From the NCBI GenBank assembly GCA_003255065.1, contig QAOA01002889.1, positions 265,027 to 329,026 on the forward strand: a DNA stretch of 64,000 nucleotides, given 5' to 3'. The notes below the pieces were generated by a model. The model worked only from the letters and a program-made list of their open reading frames with translations. It was not told the origin of the DNA and ran no database searches. Positions 32,738 through 45,036 of this stretch are shown in pieces (position 1 is the first letter of the stretch; the number at the start of each line of letters is the position of its first letter). The stretch is from Cercis canadensis. Its lineage: Eukaryota; Streptophyta; Magnoliopsida; Fabales; Fabaceae. The translations under genes were made by a program, and so were the position numbers.

Positions 32738-32769
<32 letters not shown>

Positions 32770-33350
32770 NNNNNNNNNNNNNNNNNNNNNNNNNNNNNNN
32801 NNNNNNNNNNNNNNNNNNNNNNNNNNNNNNNNNNNNNNNNNNNNNNNNNNNNNNNNNNNNNNNNNNNNNNNNNNNNNNNNNNNNNNNNNNNNNNNNNNNN
32901 NNNNNNNNNNNNNNNNNNNNNNNNNNNNNNNNNNNNNNNNNNNNNNNNNNNNNNNNNNNNNNNNNNNNNNNNNNNNNNNNNNNNNNNNNNNNNNNNNNNN
33001 NNNNNNNNNNNNNNNNNNNNNNNNNNNNNNNNNNNNNNNNNNNNNNNNNNNNNNNNNNNNNNNNNNNNNNNNNNNNNNNNNNNNNNNNNNNNNNNNNNNN
33101 NNNNNNNNNNNNNNNNNNNNNNNNNNNNNNNNNNNNNNNNNNNNNNNNNNNNNNNNNNNNNNNNNNNNNNNNNNNNNNNNNNNNNNNNNNNNNNNNNNNN
33201 NNNNNNNNNNNNNNNNNNNNNNNNNNNNNNNNNNNNNNNNNNNNNNNNNNNNNNNNNNNNNNNNNNNNNNNNNNNNNNNNNNNNNNNNNNNNNNNNNNNN
33301 NNNNNNNNNNNNNNNNNNNNNNNNNNNNNNNNNNNNNNNNNNNNNNNNNN
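32770..33350. other. Assembly gap (N run)
   Basis: 581 unknown bases preceded by a TA repeat (32741-32769). The gap hides the left flank and target site of the Copia element that starts at 33351. Confidence 0.99.
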
Positions 33351-33723
33351 TAATATGCAATCATATAATATATATAAATATCCCATCATTATCAGAATTG
33401 ATAAATAGTGCAATAATATAATATATGGAAGACAGATAGTGCAATAATATAATATATGTAAATATCCCATCATTATCGGGATTGACAGATAGCAGAATAC
33501 TTTTGTATTTCTAATTCCTTTATTATTGGGATTGATACTAGTATAGGAGATATTTTAGCCTAACCGTAGGTGATAGGTATCTTTGGCCTCCAAGCTGGTT
33601 TGTATATATATATAGGTGTATTCATATCAGATCAATGACAGAAAACTTACGTTGTTCACTTGAGTTTGTTATGGTATCAGAGCCTGGTTGTGCTCAACTG
33701 AGAGTGTGTGTCAATTATTTTCA

Positions 33724-36700
33724 ATGGCGGAGGCACGGGAACAAGGACAAAGTGTTGCTGTGAAGAAGACTCCTTCACCATATGATCTGAATTCGAATGA
33801 CAATCCAGGCAACGTGATTACTCAAGTGCAACTACGGGGTGAAAATTACGAAGAATGGGCTAGGGCCATGCGAACTTCTCTGCGTGCACGGAGAAAGTGG
33901 GGATTTGTCGATGGAACCATCAAGCAGCCAAATGAAGGAACCTCTGAGATGGAGGACTGGTGGACTGTTCAGTCCATGCTGGTGTCATGGATCCTGAATA
34001 CTGTTGAATCAAGTCTCCGTTCTACAATCTCTTACATGGAGAACGCACATGACTTGTGGGAAGATATCCGATAACGGTTTTCGATTGTGAATGGACCGAG
34101 AATACAGCAGCTGAAGTCGGATCTCGCTGACTGTAAACAAGGAGGAATGACCATGGTAGCATACTATGGAAAGTTGAAAACTTTGTGGGATGAATTAGCA
34201 AACTACTAACAGACACCACTTTGCACTTGTGGAGGGTGTAAATGTGACATTGCTTCTCAGTTGGAGAAGCGACGGGAGGAAGAAAGAGTCCACCAATTCT
34301 TGATGGGCTTAGACGACTTGATGTACGGGACAATTCGCTCCAATTTGCTTGCCACTGAACCGTTACCTTCACTAAATAGGGTGTACTCTACATTGATCCA
34401 GGAAGAAAGAGTGAAATCAATTACCCGAGCAAAGGAAGAACGAGGGAAGGTTATGGGTTTGGCTGTGCAAACTAATGCAAGGTCAAAAGGACGTGGAGAC
34501 ATGAGGGACAAAAGTGCAGTGTGTTCAATTTGCAACCGGACAGGACATGATGCCACGAGTTGTTTCCAACTGATAGGCTATCCAGATTGGTGGGGAGATC
34601 GCCCACGCAATGAAGGAAAAACCAGTGGACGGGGAAGAGGACAACAACGAAGTGGGACCACTACGGGACGTGGCAGAGGCAGTACTGTACGTTCCAATGC
34701 TGCACAAGCCTCCACTGGTGGTATAACAGCACCACTTATGGATGCCGAAAGGAGTGGGTTGCCAAATTTGAGTAATGAACAGTGGCAAACATTGGTTGAA
34801 ATGTTGAACACTCACAAAGGCAGTACAAATGAACGAATGACAGGTAACATGCATGCATGGATTATTGATACAGGAGCTTCTAACCACATGACTGGAAATT
34901 TAGAAGCTTTACATGGACTGAGAGATGTGAAAGGATGTCCAGTAGGGCTCCCGGATGGAAAACAAGCAACGGCTACTAAAGAAGGGACTGTAGTCCTTGA
35001 TGGAGGATTGAACCTTGAACATGTTCTTTATGTTCCTAGATTGAATTGTAGCTTAATCTCTGTATCACAATTGATCGATGAGACAAAATGCACTGTGCAA
35101 TTCACTAATTCCTTGTGTGTTATGCAGGACCGCACTTCGAAGATGCTGATTGGTGCGGGTGAACGAAAAGATGGGCTCTATTTTTTTAGAGGGGTTCGAA
35201 GTGAGAAAGTTTACAAAGTCAATGGAGTGTCTCAACTTGATCTTTGGCACAAACGCATGGGACATCCATCCTTGAAGATTACCCAATTAGTTCCTGATGC
35301 TAGTAGTAAGGATAATGCGTCTGAAAATAAAGCTTGTGATGTATGTCAACGAGCCAAACAAACTAGGGATAGTTTTTCCTTGAGTAACCATAAAGCTGTA
35401 GCTATGTTTGAATTAATTCATTGTGATTTATGGGGACCCTATCGCACTCCATCTTCTTGTGGTGCTTCATATTTCTTAACTATCGTGGATGACTTTTCAC
35501 GGGCCATATGGATCTATTTGTTAATTGACAAGAAGGAAGTTTCACGTGTCTTGTTAAATTTCTTTGCCTTAGTAGAACGCCAGTACAATAAACAGGTCAA
35601 GATTATTCGGAGTGATAATGGTACTGAATTTACCTCTTTATCCACCTATTTCCTTGCACATGGAATTGTTTTTCAGACATCATGCACTGGAACACCTCAA
35701 CAGAATGGACGAGTTGAGAGAAAGCACAGGCACATTCTAAATGTAGCTCGAGCACTAAGATTTCAAGGCAATCTTCCCATTTCTTTTTGGGGGGAGTGTG
35801 TACTAACAGTTGGGTATTTAATCAATCGCACACCCAACTCTGTTTTACATGGAAAAACCCCGTATGAAGTTTTACATGGTTGCCTACCTTCCTATGACCA
35901 TTTTAAGGTGTTTGGTTCACTGTGCTATGCGCACAATCAAGGCACAAAAGGTGATAAATTTGCCAGCAGAAGTCGCAAATGTGTCTTTGTCGGATATCCT
36001 AATGGGAAGAAAGGCTGGAAGCTATTTGACTTAGAAACCCAAAAATATTTTGTGTCACGAGATGTTGATTTTTTTGAAACTGAGTTTCCATTTGCTCACT
36101 CCACTTCTGAGTCTGTTACCCTCCCTGTTTCACACCAACATTCCGGGGAATTTGATGCCGAAACTGTCATGACTGAATTAGTATCTCAACCTTCAGATAT
36201 TCATACAGCTCAAGACGTTGAGTCGCCTGCTACAGTAAGGGGGGGCACAGACCTGGGACACACACCTGAACTTCTAACACCAGGCACGGTGCCAAATGAT
36301 GAAGAAGCAGAAACACCAACTGAGGGCGTGCCTCTTGGACGGGGTCATCGCACGAAAGTTCCTTCTGTAAAGCTCCAAGATTACGTGACGAATACAGTCC
36401 ACACTTTGAGCCCATCCATTCGTTCATCTTCTCCACTGCATAATTCAGGTGCTCCCTATCCCATAGCACACTATGTGAGTTGTGATAAATTCTCTTCAAA
36501 ACATTGCAGGTTTCTTGCAGCTATCACGGCCGAGAGAGAGCCCATAGTTTTTTCCAAAGCTGTGAAGGATTCTCGATGGTGCCTTGCCATGAAAAATGAG
36601 ATACAAGCTCTTGAGAATAATGGGACGTGGTCTCTATGTTCACTGCCTCCTGGGAAGAAAGCTCTCGGCTGTAAATGGGTGTACAAGATCAAGTATCACT

Positions 36701-38601
36701 CTGACGGTACCGTAGAACGGTATAAGGCTCGATTGGTCATTCTTGGGAATCATCAGGTTGAAGGGATCGATTATACAGAAACCTTCGTTCCTGTGGCGAA
36801 GATGGTGACAGTCCGCATCGTTCTAGCTGTTGCTGCTGCCAAGAACTGGGAATTACACCAAATGGACGTACATAATGCGTTCCTTCATGGTGATTTGCAG
36901 GAGGAAATCTTCATGAAGTTGCCACCTGGATTTCATGCTTCCAAACCAGACTTGGTCTGTCGACTTCGTAAATCTCTTTACGGGCTCAAGCAGGCACCTC
37001 GTTGCTGGTTTGCTAAGTTGTCTTCTGCACTGAAGAGTTATGGGTTTCATCAATCCTACTCCGATTATTCTCTATTCGTTTTGACTACTAAGGCCGTCCA
37101 ACTTGTTGTGTTGGTATANCCTATCCCATAGCACACTATGTGAGTTGTGATAAATTCTCTTCAAAACATTGCAGGTTTCTTGCAGCTATCACGGCCGAGA
37201 GAGAGCCCACAGTTTTTTCCAAAGCTGTGAAGGATTCTCGATGGTGCCTTGCCATGAAAAATGAGATACAAGCTCTTGAGAATAATGGGACGTGGTCTCT
37301 CTGTTCACTGCCTCCTGGGAAGAAAGCTCTCGGTTGTAAATGGGTGTACAAGATCAAGTATCACTCTGATGGTACCGTAGAACGGTATAAGGCTCGGTTG
37401 GTCATTCTTGGGAATCATCAGGTTGAAGGGATCGATTATACAGAAACCTTCGCTCCTGTGGCGAAGATGGTGACAGTTCGCATCGTTCTAGCTGTTGCTG
37501 CTGCCAAGAACTGGGAATTACACCAAATGGACGTACATAATGCGTTCCTTCATGGTGATTTGCAGGAGGAAATCTTCATGAAGTTGCCACCTGGATTTCG
37601 TGCTTCCAAACCAGACTTGGTCTGTCGACTTCGTAAATCTCTTTACGGGCTCAAGCAGGCACCTCGTTGCTGGTTTGCTAAGTTGTCTTCTGCACTGAAG
37701 AGTTATGGGTTTCATCAATCCTACTCCGATTATTCTCTATTCGTTTTGACTACTAAGGCCGTCCAACTTGTTGTGTTGGTATATGTGGATGATTTGATTA
37801 TATGTGGCAATCATCCTGCAGCCATTCACAAATTTAAAGCATACCTAAGTGTTTGCTTTCACATGAAGGACTTAGGCCCATTAAAGTACTTCCTTGGGGT
37901 GGAAGTTGCGAGATCCCCTACTGGCATATTTCTCTGCCAACGGAAGTATACTTTAGACATCATTAGTGAGGCTGGTCTCCTTGGTGCCAAACCCGTCTCC
38001 ACTCCATTAGAACAGAATCACCACCTTGCATTGGCCGAAGGCCAAGTTCTTCATAGTCCTGACCGTTATCGCCGACTTGTTGGGCGTCTTATCTATCTTT
38101 GCTTCACAAGACCTGAGCTCTCTTATTGTGTTCATACTCTCTCTCAGTTCATGCAGCAACCAAAAGAAGAACACTGGACTGCTGCCCTACGGGTAGTCAA
38201 ATACTTGAAGGGGAACCCAGGTCAAGGTGTCCTTTTACGTCGTGCATGTAACATGCAACTCAATGGATAATCGCTCTCTGGCCACCACAACATGCGAACT
38301 CAAATGGCTGAAAGGAATTCTCACAAGTCTCGGCATTACACATTTCCAGCCTATGCGTCTTTATTGTGATAGCCAAGCTGCCTTACATATTGCCAAGAAC
38401 CCTGTGTTTCATGAACGCACTAAGCATATTGAAGTGGATTGTCATTTTGTTCGAAATGAGCTCCTTCGTGGCAACATTCAGACCTCTTATGTTCCTACTC
38501 ATCTGCAACTTGCAGATCTCCTCACCAAAGCCTTGGGTCACAAACAGTTCCATTCCTTACTTTGCAAGATGGGCATTCGGAACCTTCATGCACCACCTTG
38601 A
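33724..38601 (+). pseudogene. Copia family 2 gag-pol, copy A, multiply broken
   Basis: It starts MAEAREQ. Gag has stops TAA at 34072-34074 (GAA in copy B) and TAA at 34207-34209 (CAA in copy B). A zinc knuckle ([14 protein letters not shown]), protease (DTGASNHM), integrase with DNGTEF and RVERKHRH, and RT with [14 protein letters not shown] follow. At the N at 37119 the sequence restarts 665 bases back; the second pass continues through YVDDLII. In RNase H the segment between MQLNG and [11 protein letters not shown] is deleted near 38268 with a frame change, removing the catalytic DSDWA-type region and the AEY motif. The element cannot be autonomous. Confidence 0.9.
36455..37783 (+). repeat. 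665-base direct repeat split by a single N
   Basis: 36455-37118 and 37120-37783 are the same RT segment with a few substitutions (for example GTTCCTGTG versus GCTCCTGTG). The N at the join suggests two overlapping contigs or haplotypes placed end to end, not a real tandem duplication. Confidence 0.85.
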
Positions 38602-38914
38602 GGGGGGGTAATATGCAATCATATAATATATATAAATATCCCATCATTATCAGAATTGATAGATAGTGCAATAATATAATATATGTAAATATCCCATCAT
38701 TATCGGGATTGACAGATAGCAGAATACTTTTGTATTTCTAATTCCTTTATTATTGGGATTGATACTAGTATAGGAGATATTTTAGCCTAATCGTAGGTGA
38801 TAGGTATCTTTGGCCTCCAAGCTGGTTTGTATATATATATAGGTGTATTCATATCAGATCAATGACAGAAAACTTACGTTGTTCACTTGAGTTTGTTACT
38901 TCGTGATAAACAAT

Positions 38915-39490
38915 CATGATTTAGAAAAAGCTTTAATTCCTTTTCACAGAGGAAATCAACATAATTTCTTGATTGAACAACCCATATAGTCACGGAGGTA
39001 ACGGGAGAGACATTGTCGGTGTACATCAGGGCAACGTCGAGGGTGAGCATCCAGACAACGCCGAGTGGGAGCTTCAGGGAGATGCTAAGGAAATACGCAG
39101 AGCATCTGTGTTCGAAACATTGAACACAACCGTACAACTCCTGTTAAGTATCATTGAAATGAAGAGACATCTACAAGAATTATGGTTTGGAATCTACGCC
39201 GGAGAGCTTCTGAACGATTATTATGACATGATAGATGCCTGCGAAATTTTGGAATAAAGGGAATTGTCTTTGGTGAATCGCATATTGCAACAGATAGATG
39301 GTAAGAATTTGATGAAAATTTCAAGCTTCATCGACTTGATAGTTGTTGACATTGTGCTAAGGCAACATGCTCTTGCAATTAGGTTTTTAAGGTCGCTGAG
39401 GGTGAGTAGGTTTAATGCTCTAACGATACCAGCAAACACGCTGCAACTCAATGTGATTCTTGAAAGTCAGGATGAGGAAGCGGCATATTG
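38915..39490 (+). pseudogene. Third copy of the unrecognised family
   Basis: It reads NNPYSHGGNGRD, then a few degenerate GEHQGN-type units, FETLNTTVQLLLSIIEMKRH, ELWF, and on to SFIDLIVVDIVLRQHALAIR and a TGA. One in-frame TAA follows EILE near 39255. It begins at the Copia A 3' LTR boundary. Product unknown; the order of parts here defines the layout of the family. Confidence 0.5.
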
Positions 39491-39499
39491 ATCTTTGCT

Positions 39500-40084
39500 A
39501 AGTCCTTGCCCTTATTGCTTGGACATGAATTATAACTTTGTTGAATAACAGTTTAAACTTTAGTTATATCATGTTTTCATTTAGCAATGAATTGGGGAAT
39601 TTTCACAATGTTAACTGAATTTTTATTCTTTTGCATCCCTTGTATATATGTCAAATCAAGCTTTAGATCTGCAATTGCTCATTCTATTGATTTTTTTTTC
39701 CAGATCCTCAGATATATGGTCAAGCAAAGATTAATCAATTAGATTATCAATTTAAGAAGATTTGAAGTCCCGTACAATTTTATTTGAACTAAATAGATCA
39801 GGTCAAAGATGGGCCTTGGAAAGTCTTCAAGATTTATAACCCATAGGTTTTAGCACTGCACTTAGGACTAACTGGTGGTGTAGGATGAACCTCTTTCGTC
39901 TATAACCCAATTACTAAAGTACTTGGTGTGCTATGATGTTATGGATTCAATCTAAAAGCATATAATTCTATTCTAGTCTTTGTCAATCTAAAAGCATAAC
40001 TGGTGGTATCAAAAGTGTTTTTTTTTTATCTGTTGAGCTGGTAATTGGATTTTGCTGTACATTGAACTTAATGTTCCTTTGCAG
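39500..40084. other. Intergenic DNA, no gene seen
   Basis: AT-rich sequence with no coding signal beyond the tail shared with 31720-31790. Confidence 0.5.
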
Positions 40085-40141
40085 TCGGAGACATTTCACA
40101 GAAGAACAAGCTGATAAGTGGTGGGCTGAACAGCCCTTGAA
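40085..40141 (+). pseudogene. BRX-domain exon relic
   Basis: After a good acceptor (CCTTTGCAG) the frame reads RRHFTEEQADKWWAEQ. This matches the core of the BRX motif found in BREVIS RADIX proteins and in the tail of plant PH-RCC1-FYVE proteins. No neighbouring exon of either family is visible, so it is an isolated fragment. Confidence 0.5.
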
Positions 40142-40189
40142 ACAAAAGGACGCTTCACTTGATATTCTGTGGCCCTGCAGAAACTGTAA

Positions 40190-41448
40190 ATTATTTTCCT
40201 TTCTCCCTCTCCCCCTTTCCAAACTATCAAAAATCTTTTGTCTGAATACATGTAGAATATGGAATTAGGTAAACACATAGGAAGAGAATCTTTAATTTTG
40301 CGGAAAGGTTCCAATTGGGAAAAAAAAAGAAAAAAGAAAAAAGAAGAGAGAGCAAAGAGAAGGAAGAAGAATTGCTTTTTTGTGCTTGTTGACAAGTATT
40401 AGCTGCATTACAACTGGGTCTATATTTTGTCTGTACATTAGAGCAAATGCGTGCATTTTTTTGTTTGGCCCATTGCATAGCAACTTGTCTTAGTAAAAGT
40501 TAGCTAGGCGACCTCCTATTGTGCTTTTTGTCGATGTGCAGATCCCTTAATTTTGGTTGTTTTAATAGGTGATCATGCATGTGAGTATGTTCTTTGGTTT
40601 AAGTGCTATTTCATATACGACAAAAATAGAAAAAAATTGGATAGAATGTTGCTGATTAGGAAACATATAAACTTGAGTGTTTTTCTTCTTGGCTTGTTTC
40701 TCATTAGGAGTATTAAATGTTATTTGTGATGTTTCGTTGATAAGATGATCACGCATGTAGATTCCACTGGATTTGCTTCCCTCTCAATCAATCTTCACAA
40801 TTTCAGTACCTAACCATCACATAAAGAAGTAAGCATGCATACAAAGTCTTGTTTCCAAACCTTTGGCCCTTTCTCTACCTCTTGCTGAGGAGCCATCTGA
40901 TACATCTTGTTAATTCCAAAAATAGTTTCTTCAGTGAACACATTTCAGTACCTAACATGCACCTTTAGTTCCCTGAATAGAAGATTCAAAGGGAACAAGT
41001 TCACAAAAGCTCAAAAGCTTGTTGGGGGATCAAAACAGGAAAAGTATTTAGTATTGTCTAATCATAAAGCATAACCTGCCCAGTACATTATATAAATTCC
41101 CCAAGTAGTTCTTGCAAGTAGCTGAAAATGACTTATTATCTCTGCCATTAACTCACCTATTAACATAATACCCTCTTCCATAAAAGCTGATGCTTTTTTC
41201 TCTTTAAATACTTTTAAATTTTCAGTATATTGGGAGACAGCAATACACCAATAAGGATCAGTTTATGCATTTGTAGGAAACAGATTGAATAACAAGTCCT
41301 ATTATGAACTTGGGTTTTAGCACACTTGCTCTGTAAGCTTCATAGTATGCTCTATAAAGTTAGTGATAAACCTCTTAATACTTACAAAAATGTTGCCTAA
41401 CTTGAGTGCTAGATTTCTTTTTGTGCATGCTTGTGTCAAAGATTCTCA
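40190..41448. other. Non-coding DNA with a purine-rich tract
   Basis: 40319-40372 is a GA/A-rich tract. On the minus strand, 40894-40953 resembles the plus-strand sequence at about 55986-56035 (both contain GAAGAAACTATTTTTGGAATTA), so a dispersed repeat is present. No gene seen. Confidence 0.4.
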
Positions 41449-41679
41449 TCACTTTTCACTCTTATTCCAAACTCCATTAATGGGACAATCTACATCCAAA
41501 TGTAATGCCCAGTAGTGTCTTATCAGTGACAAAACATGCTCCACTTCGTCCCCTTGGTACTGAGATATGTTTTCCCTATGCGGCTTATACCTGGTCCAAG
41601 TAAAGGGCGAGGTAAAACGATTAAATTCTAAGACCTTGGGATTAAAGATCGTAAATGCAGCGTTCTTAGCATCAAACAT
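41449..41679 (-). other. Open frame of unknown nature
   Basis: A 76-codon minus-strand frame (beginning MFDAKNAAFTIFNPKVLEFN) has exon-like composition but no family I recognise. It may be a 3' exon of the gene whose possible first exon lies at 52037-52109. Weak. Confidence 0.25.
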
Positions 41680-41839
41680 ACAGTATCAAACCCCTATTGA
41701 AACATCCCCCTAAATCTGTTGATAGTACTGTACAGCCACTCAGAGATATTTGACAGCAACACGAAGCTTGAACCTAAGCCACAAATCAATTACTTCAACA
41801 AAAAAAATTCCCATTTAGGTTCTATCATTCTTAACCAAA

Positions 41840-42120
41840 CAGGCAAGAAGTTGCCAAAACTGGCACAGCTTGAGAAAAATAATGAATTAATTTGGACAAT
41901 TCGAAATTGAAAGGACATATTACTCCTGCTCTAAAAAAGATAATGCCATCTATTTCTATAACAGAAAGAACCCAACTCAATTTTCGAAACCCAAAAAATG
42001 AATTTGCATGTCCCCACCAATTAAATCGTGAAAAACCCAGAAAATTAATTGCAATTAAAAGAAAAGGGTACCTAGAGAGCGTGTAATATACTATAAAATT
42101 TGAAAATGCATACTTTACCA
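41840..42120. repeat. Duplicated segment, copy 1
   Basis: About 281 bases are nearly identical to 51760-52040 (difference: TTTTCGAAACC versus TTTTCAAAACC). The two copies bracket the LRR genes and the second family 2 Copia element. Homology stops at CTTTACCA on the right; the left end of the other copy is inside the N gap. Confidence 0.9.
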
Positions 42121-42514
42121 TTAGTCATATGTTTTTTGTAGTATGTTTGAAATATATTTCAATTTTGTTATAAATTGAGCATCACCTTCAAGAAACTTGA
42201 AAGTGAAGGATGTACATATTTGGTTGACATCAAGAAAATTAGGGAAATAAATGAAAAAATGATATTTCAAAGTGCTTCTCTTAACTTAAACCACAAATTA
42301 TTTTCTAGGAATTAGTTTATTAAATAAGGTTTTGAAAGCAAGAAAAAGAGAAAAGAGGGCAAAAAGACTTGATAGACTCGTTATACAAAAATTTTATGTA
42401 AAAATTCCTATAGTGGTATGTTTATCTGTCAAATTGAACCTTTTGATGTATGGTCATATATTAAGCAATTGATGCTCTAAGTTCCATAACACTAATTTAA
42501 TGTATATTGTACAG

Positions 42515-44303
42515 GTTGCATTTTGTGGCATGGAAAAAATAAAACTTGATGAATTTCCAGAGCTGATTGACATATGGAATGGAAAACTTCCAGATTGGTC
42601 CTTCAGCAATTTGAAATCTTTGATGGTGGACAAGTGTGACTTTTTGTCATATGTGATACCGTCACATTTACTATGCTCTTTCAGCAATTTGCAAGAGCTG
42701 CAGGTAAGTAACTGTAATTCCATAGAGGTGGCATTTGATCTGCAAGAAGTTAACGTGAAGAACAGAGAAACTCTAAATGCAATTGGAGCTCCTTTCAATG
42801 AAGAGGTGAACTCTTGTATCTGAGCTTGTTTGGCTTGAATTGCAGTAGAAACTTGCTTTTAAAAAAAATCAACTCTATTTGTGCAGGTCATATTCCCTAG
42901 CTTGGAGACACTGATTTTCTCCCACATGGATAATTTGCAGCAAATATGGTCCAGCCAGTGTGCTCCAGATTCCTTTAGCAAACTTAAAAAAGTGGAAGTG
43001 GTTGCATGTGGAAGCCTGAAAAATATATTTCCTACCTCTGTGGCCTTGAACCTTGTTTTGCTTGAAGAACTTAAAATACAGAATTGTGGGATAGAGGAGC
43101 TAGTTGCAAAGGACGAGAATGCAAATGCACTTACGAAATTTGAACTACCTTGTTTAACATCCGTTACGCTAGTAGGCTTGTTGAAACTCAAGAGGTTTTA
43201 CGCTGGGGTGCACATTTTGGAATGCCCAAAATTGAAATGGCTAGATGTGTTATACTGTCAGAAAATGGAGCTGTTTGGATTTGAAACTAAGAACTTCGCA
43301 GCAACAGGGGATCAACTAAGCCAACTTGATGTTGCCATTGAGCAACCATTCTTCTCTGTTGAAAAGGTAAAAGTTACTGGCTAGTAGCACGATACTAGTT
43401 TTATTATTTTAAGGCAAACATTGATATATCTTTTATATGCTAAAACCTATACTAATTTTGTTTATTGCCAATCAGGTGGTTCCTAAATTGGAGTTCTTGA
43501 CGTTGAGTGGAATGGAGGCTAGGAAAATATGGAAGGGGCAATTTCGAGAAGACCTCTTCTATAATGTACAAAATTTCAAACTGCAAGAATTTGAAGATAG
43601 AGTGGCTGAATTTCCATATTGGTTCCTCCATAATATGCCTAATTTGAAAAGAATGGCTGTGAAGTATAGTTCCTTCAGAGAACTGTTCCCTATTAGAAGA
43701 CTTGTAGCAGAGGAAAAGCAAACAGCAGATATTGTGCGGCTTAGAGAATTATACCTGTGGAGTTTGCCAAGGTTGGAGAGTATATGCAAAGAAGGATTCC
43801 AACTTGATCCTGTGCTTGAGAAACTAGAAAAGTTGTATGTATGGAAGTGCTCTGGCTTGACAAATCTAATTCCTACATCAACATCGTTCAATTGCTTGAC
43901 TTTGCTCCAAGTAACTGAATGTGATGGATTTAAAAGTTTATTTTCACCCTCGACCGCAAAAGGCCTTCTCCATCTTAAAGATATGAGAATAAAAGAATGT
44001 AAGATGTTACAAGAAATTGTAGCCAGGGTGGATAATGAGAACGAAAATGAAATTTCCTTCAGCCATTTAGAATCTTTGGAGCTTACATGTTTGTCAAATC
44101 TCTTAAATTTTTGTTCAGGAAAGAACAACTTTGATTTTCCTTATTTAGAAGAGGTGATTGTCAAACAGTGTCCGAGGATGAAGATATTTTCTAAAGGAGA
44201 GTTAAGAACCACAAGGCTACGAATTGTACATCAAGAAAAGAAAGATGAATCTTTTTGGGAAGGAGACCTTAACTCTACCATAAAAAAGCTGTACAAAGAT
44301 AAG
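42515..44303 (+). CDS. LRR unit 1 of a CC-NBS-LRR-type resistance locus (partial)
   Basis: Three phase-0 exons (42515-42805, 42887-43366, 43476-44303) with clean AG and GT borders encode about 533 residues of irregular leucine-rich repeats (LKKVEVVACGSLKNIFP, LEELKIQNCGIEELV, LTLLQVTECDGFKSLF). They end in the WEGDLNSTIKKLYKDK type tail. This matches the C-terminal half of At4g27190-like coiled-coil NBS-LRR proteins, whose LRRs recognise pathogen effectors or guarded host proteins. No coiled coil, P-loop or NB-ARC exon precedes it in the window. It could read on into unit 2, as all phases agree. It is probably a truncated paralog or the 3' half of a rearranged gene. Confidence 0.75.
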
Positions 44304-45036
44304 GTATGTTTGTTTAACATACTAGTATACTTTCATGTCAAACATATCTTATATTTTGTTTTGCTATATATTTGACAATAACAACAAAGCTATATATATA
44401 TATCTCACACTTTTTTTTTCAATTTCTCTAGTAACAACTGATATAGTGAAATCAACAAAAAAGCATATTATTATCAAGTTTTATCAAGCATATATATTTG
44501 CTAATATTTTCTTCAGCTGGGATATATTCACAAAAAATCTCAGCTGAAGAAATGTTACCCCCAAAGCTTAAAGCTTAGTTTCAAATCACTTATGCTTTTT
44601 AATAGTAAATGATAAAAGTTGTAATTAATTAATATGACTATAACAGTGGCACTCTCCTCGTAACTTTATGAACATATATAACATATATAAGCAATTTTTT
44701 TGTTTCAATACAAAAAGCACAAATAGTTTCCAGAAACGTTTGCTAATATATATGCATTTTACTTTTTATCCTTCGAAAGACCAAAAATATTAAAATGTTT
44801 TCATAAAGTTTTAACTTAATGTCACCGCCGCATATTTATTTGTGTGACTTTTAAAATTAAATTCGAAAAGATATCTTTTGATAAGCACATGTACTAATTG
44901 ACGATTTTTTTTTTTTTCTGGTACATGCATACCACTAAATAGATAGTCAAAAGCACTTCCTAGTTTCTTTTTATGTGTCAAATGTATGGTCATATCTTAA
45001 GCAATTGATGCTTGCTGTTTAATGTATATTGTTCAG

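Larger units (their letters stand above)
33351..38898 (+). mobile_element. Ty1/Copia LTR retrotransposon, family 2, copy A (defective)
   Basis: The 5' LTR (33351-33671, 321 bp) and 3' LTR (38609-38898, 290 bp) begin TAATATGCAATC and end GAGTTTGTTA. The primer site TGGTATCAGAGC starts at 33672 and the polypurine tract AGGGGGGG at 38601. The 5' LTR has a 31-bp internal duplication absent from the 3' LTR. The right flank CTTCGTGATAAA matches the uninterrupted paralogous sequence near 31867 (CTTTGTGATAAA), so the insertion point inside the unknown gene family is visible. The left flank is lost in the gap. Confidence 0.9.

Noticed and set aside
32666-33473. Long open frames across the first N run
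   Set aside because: They consist almost entirely of unknown residues over the N gap and TA repeats.
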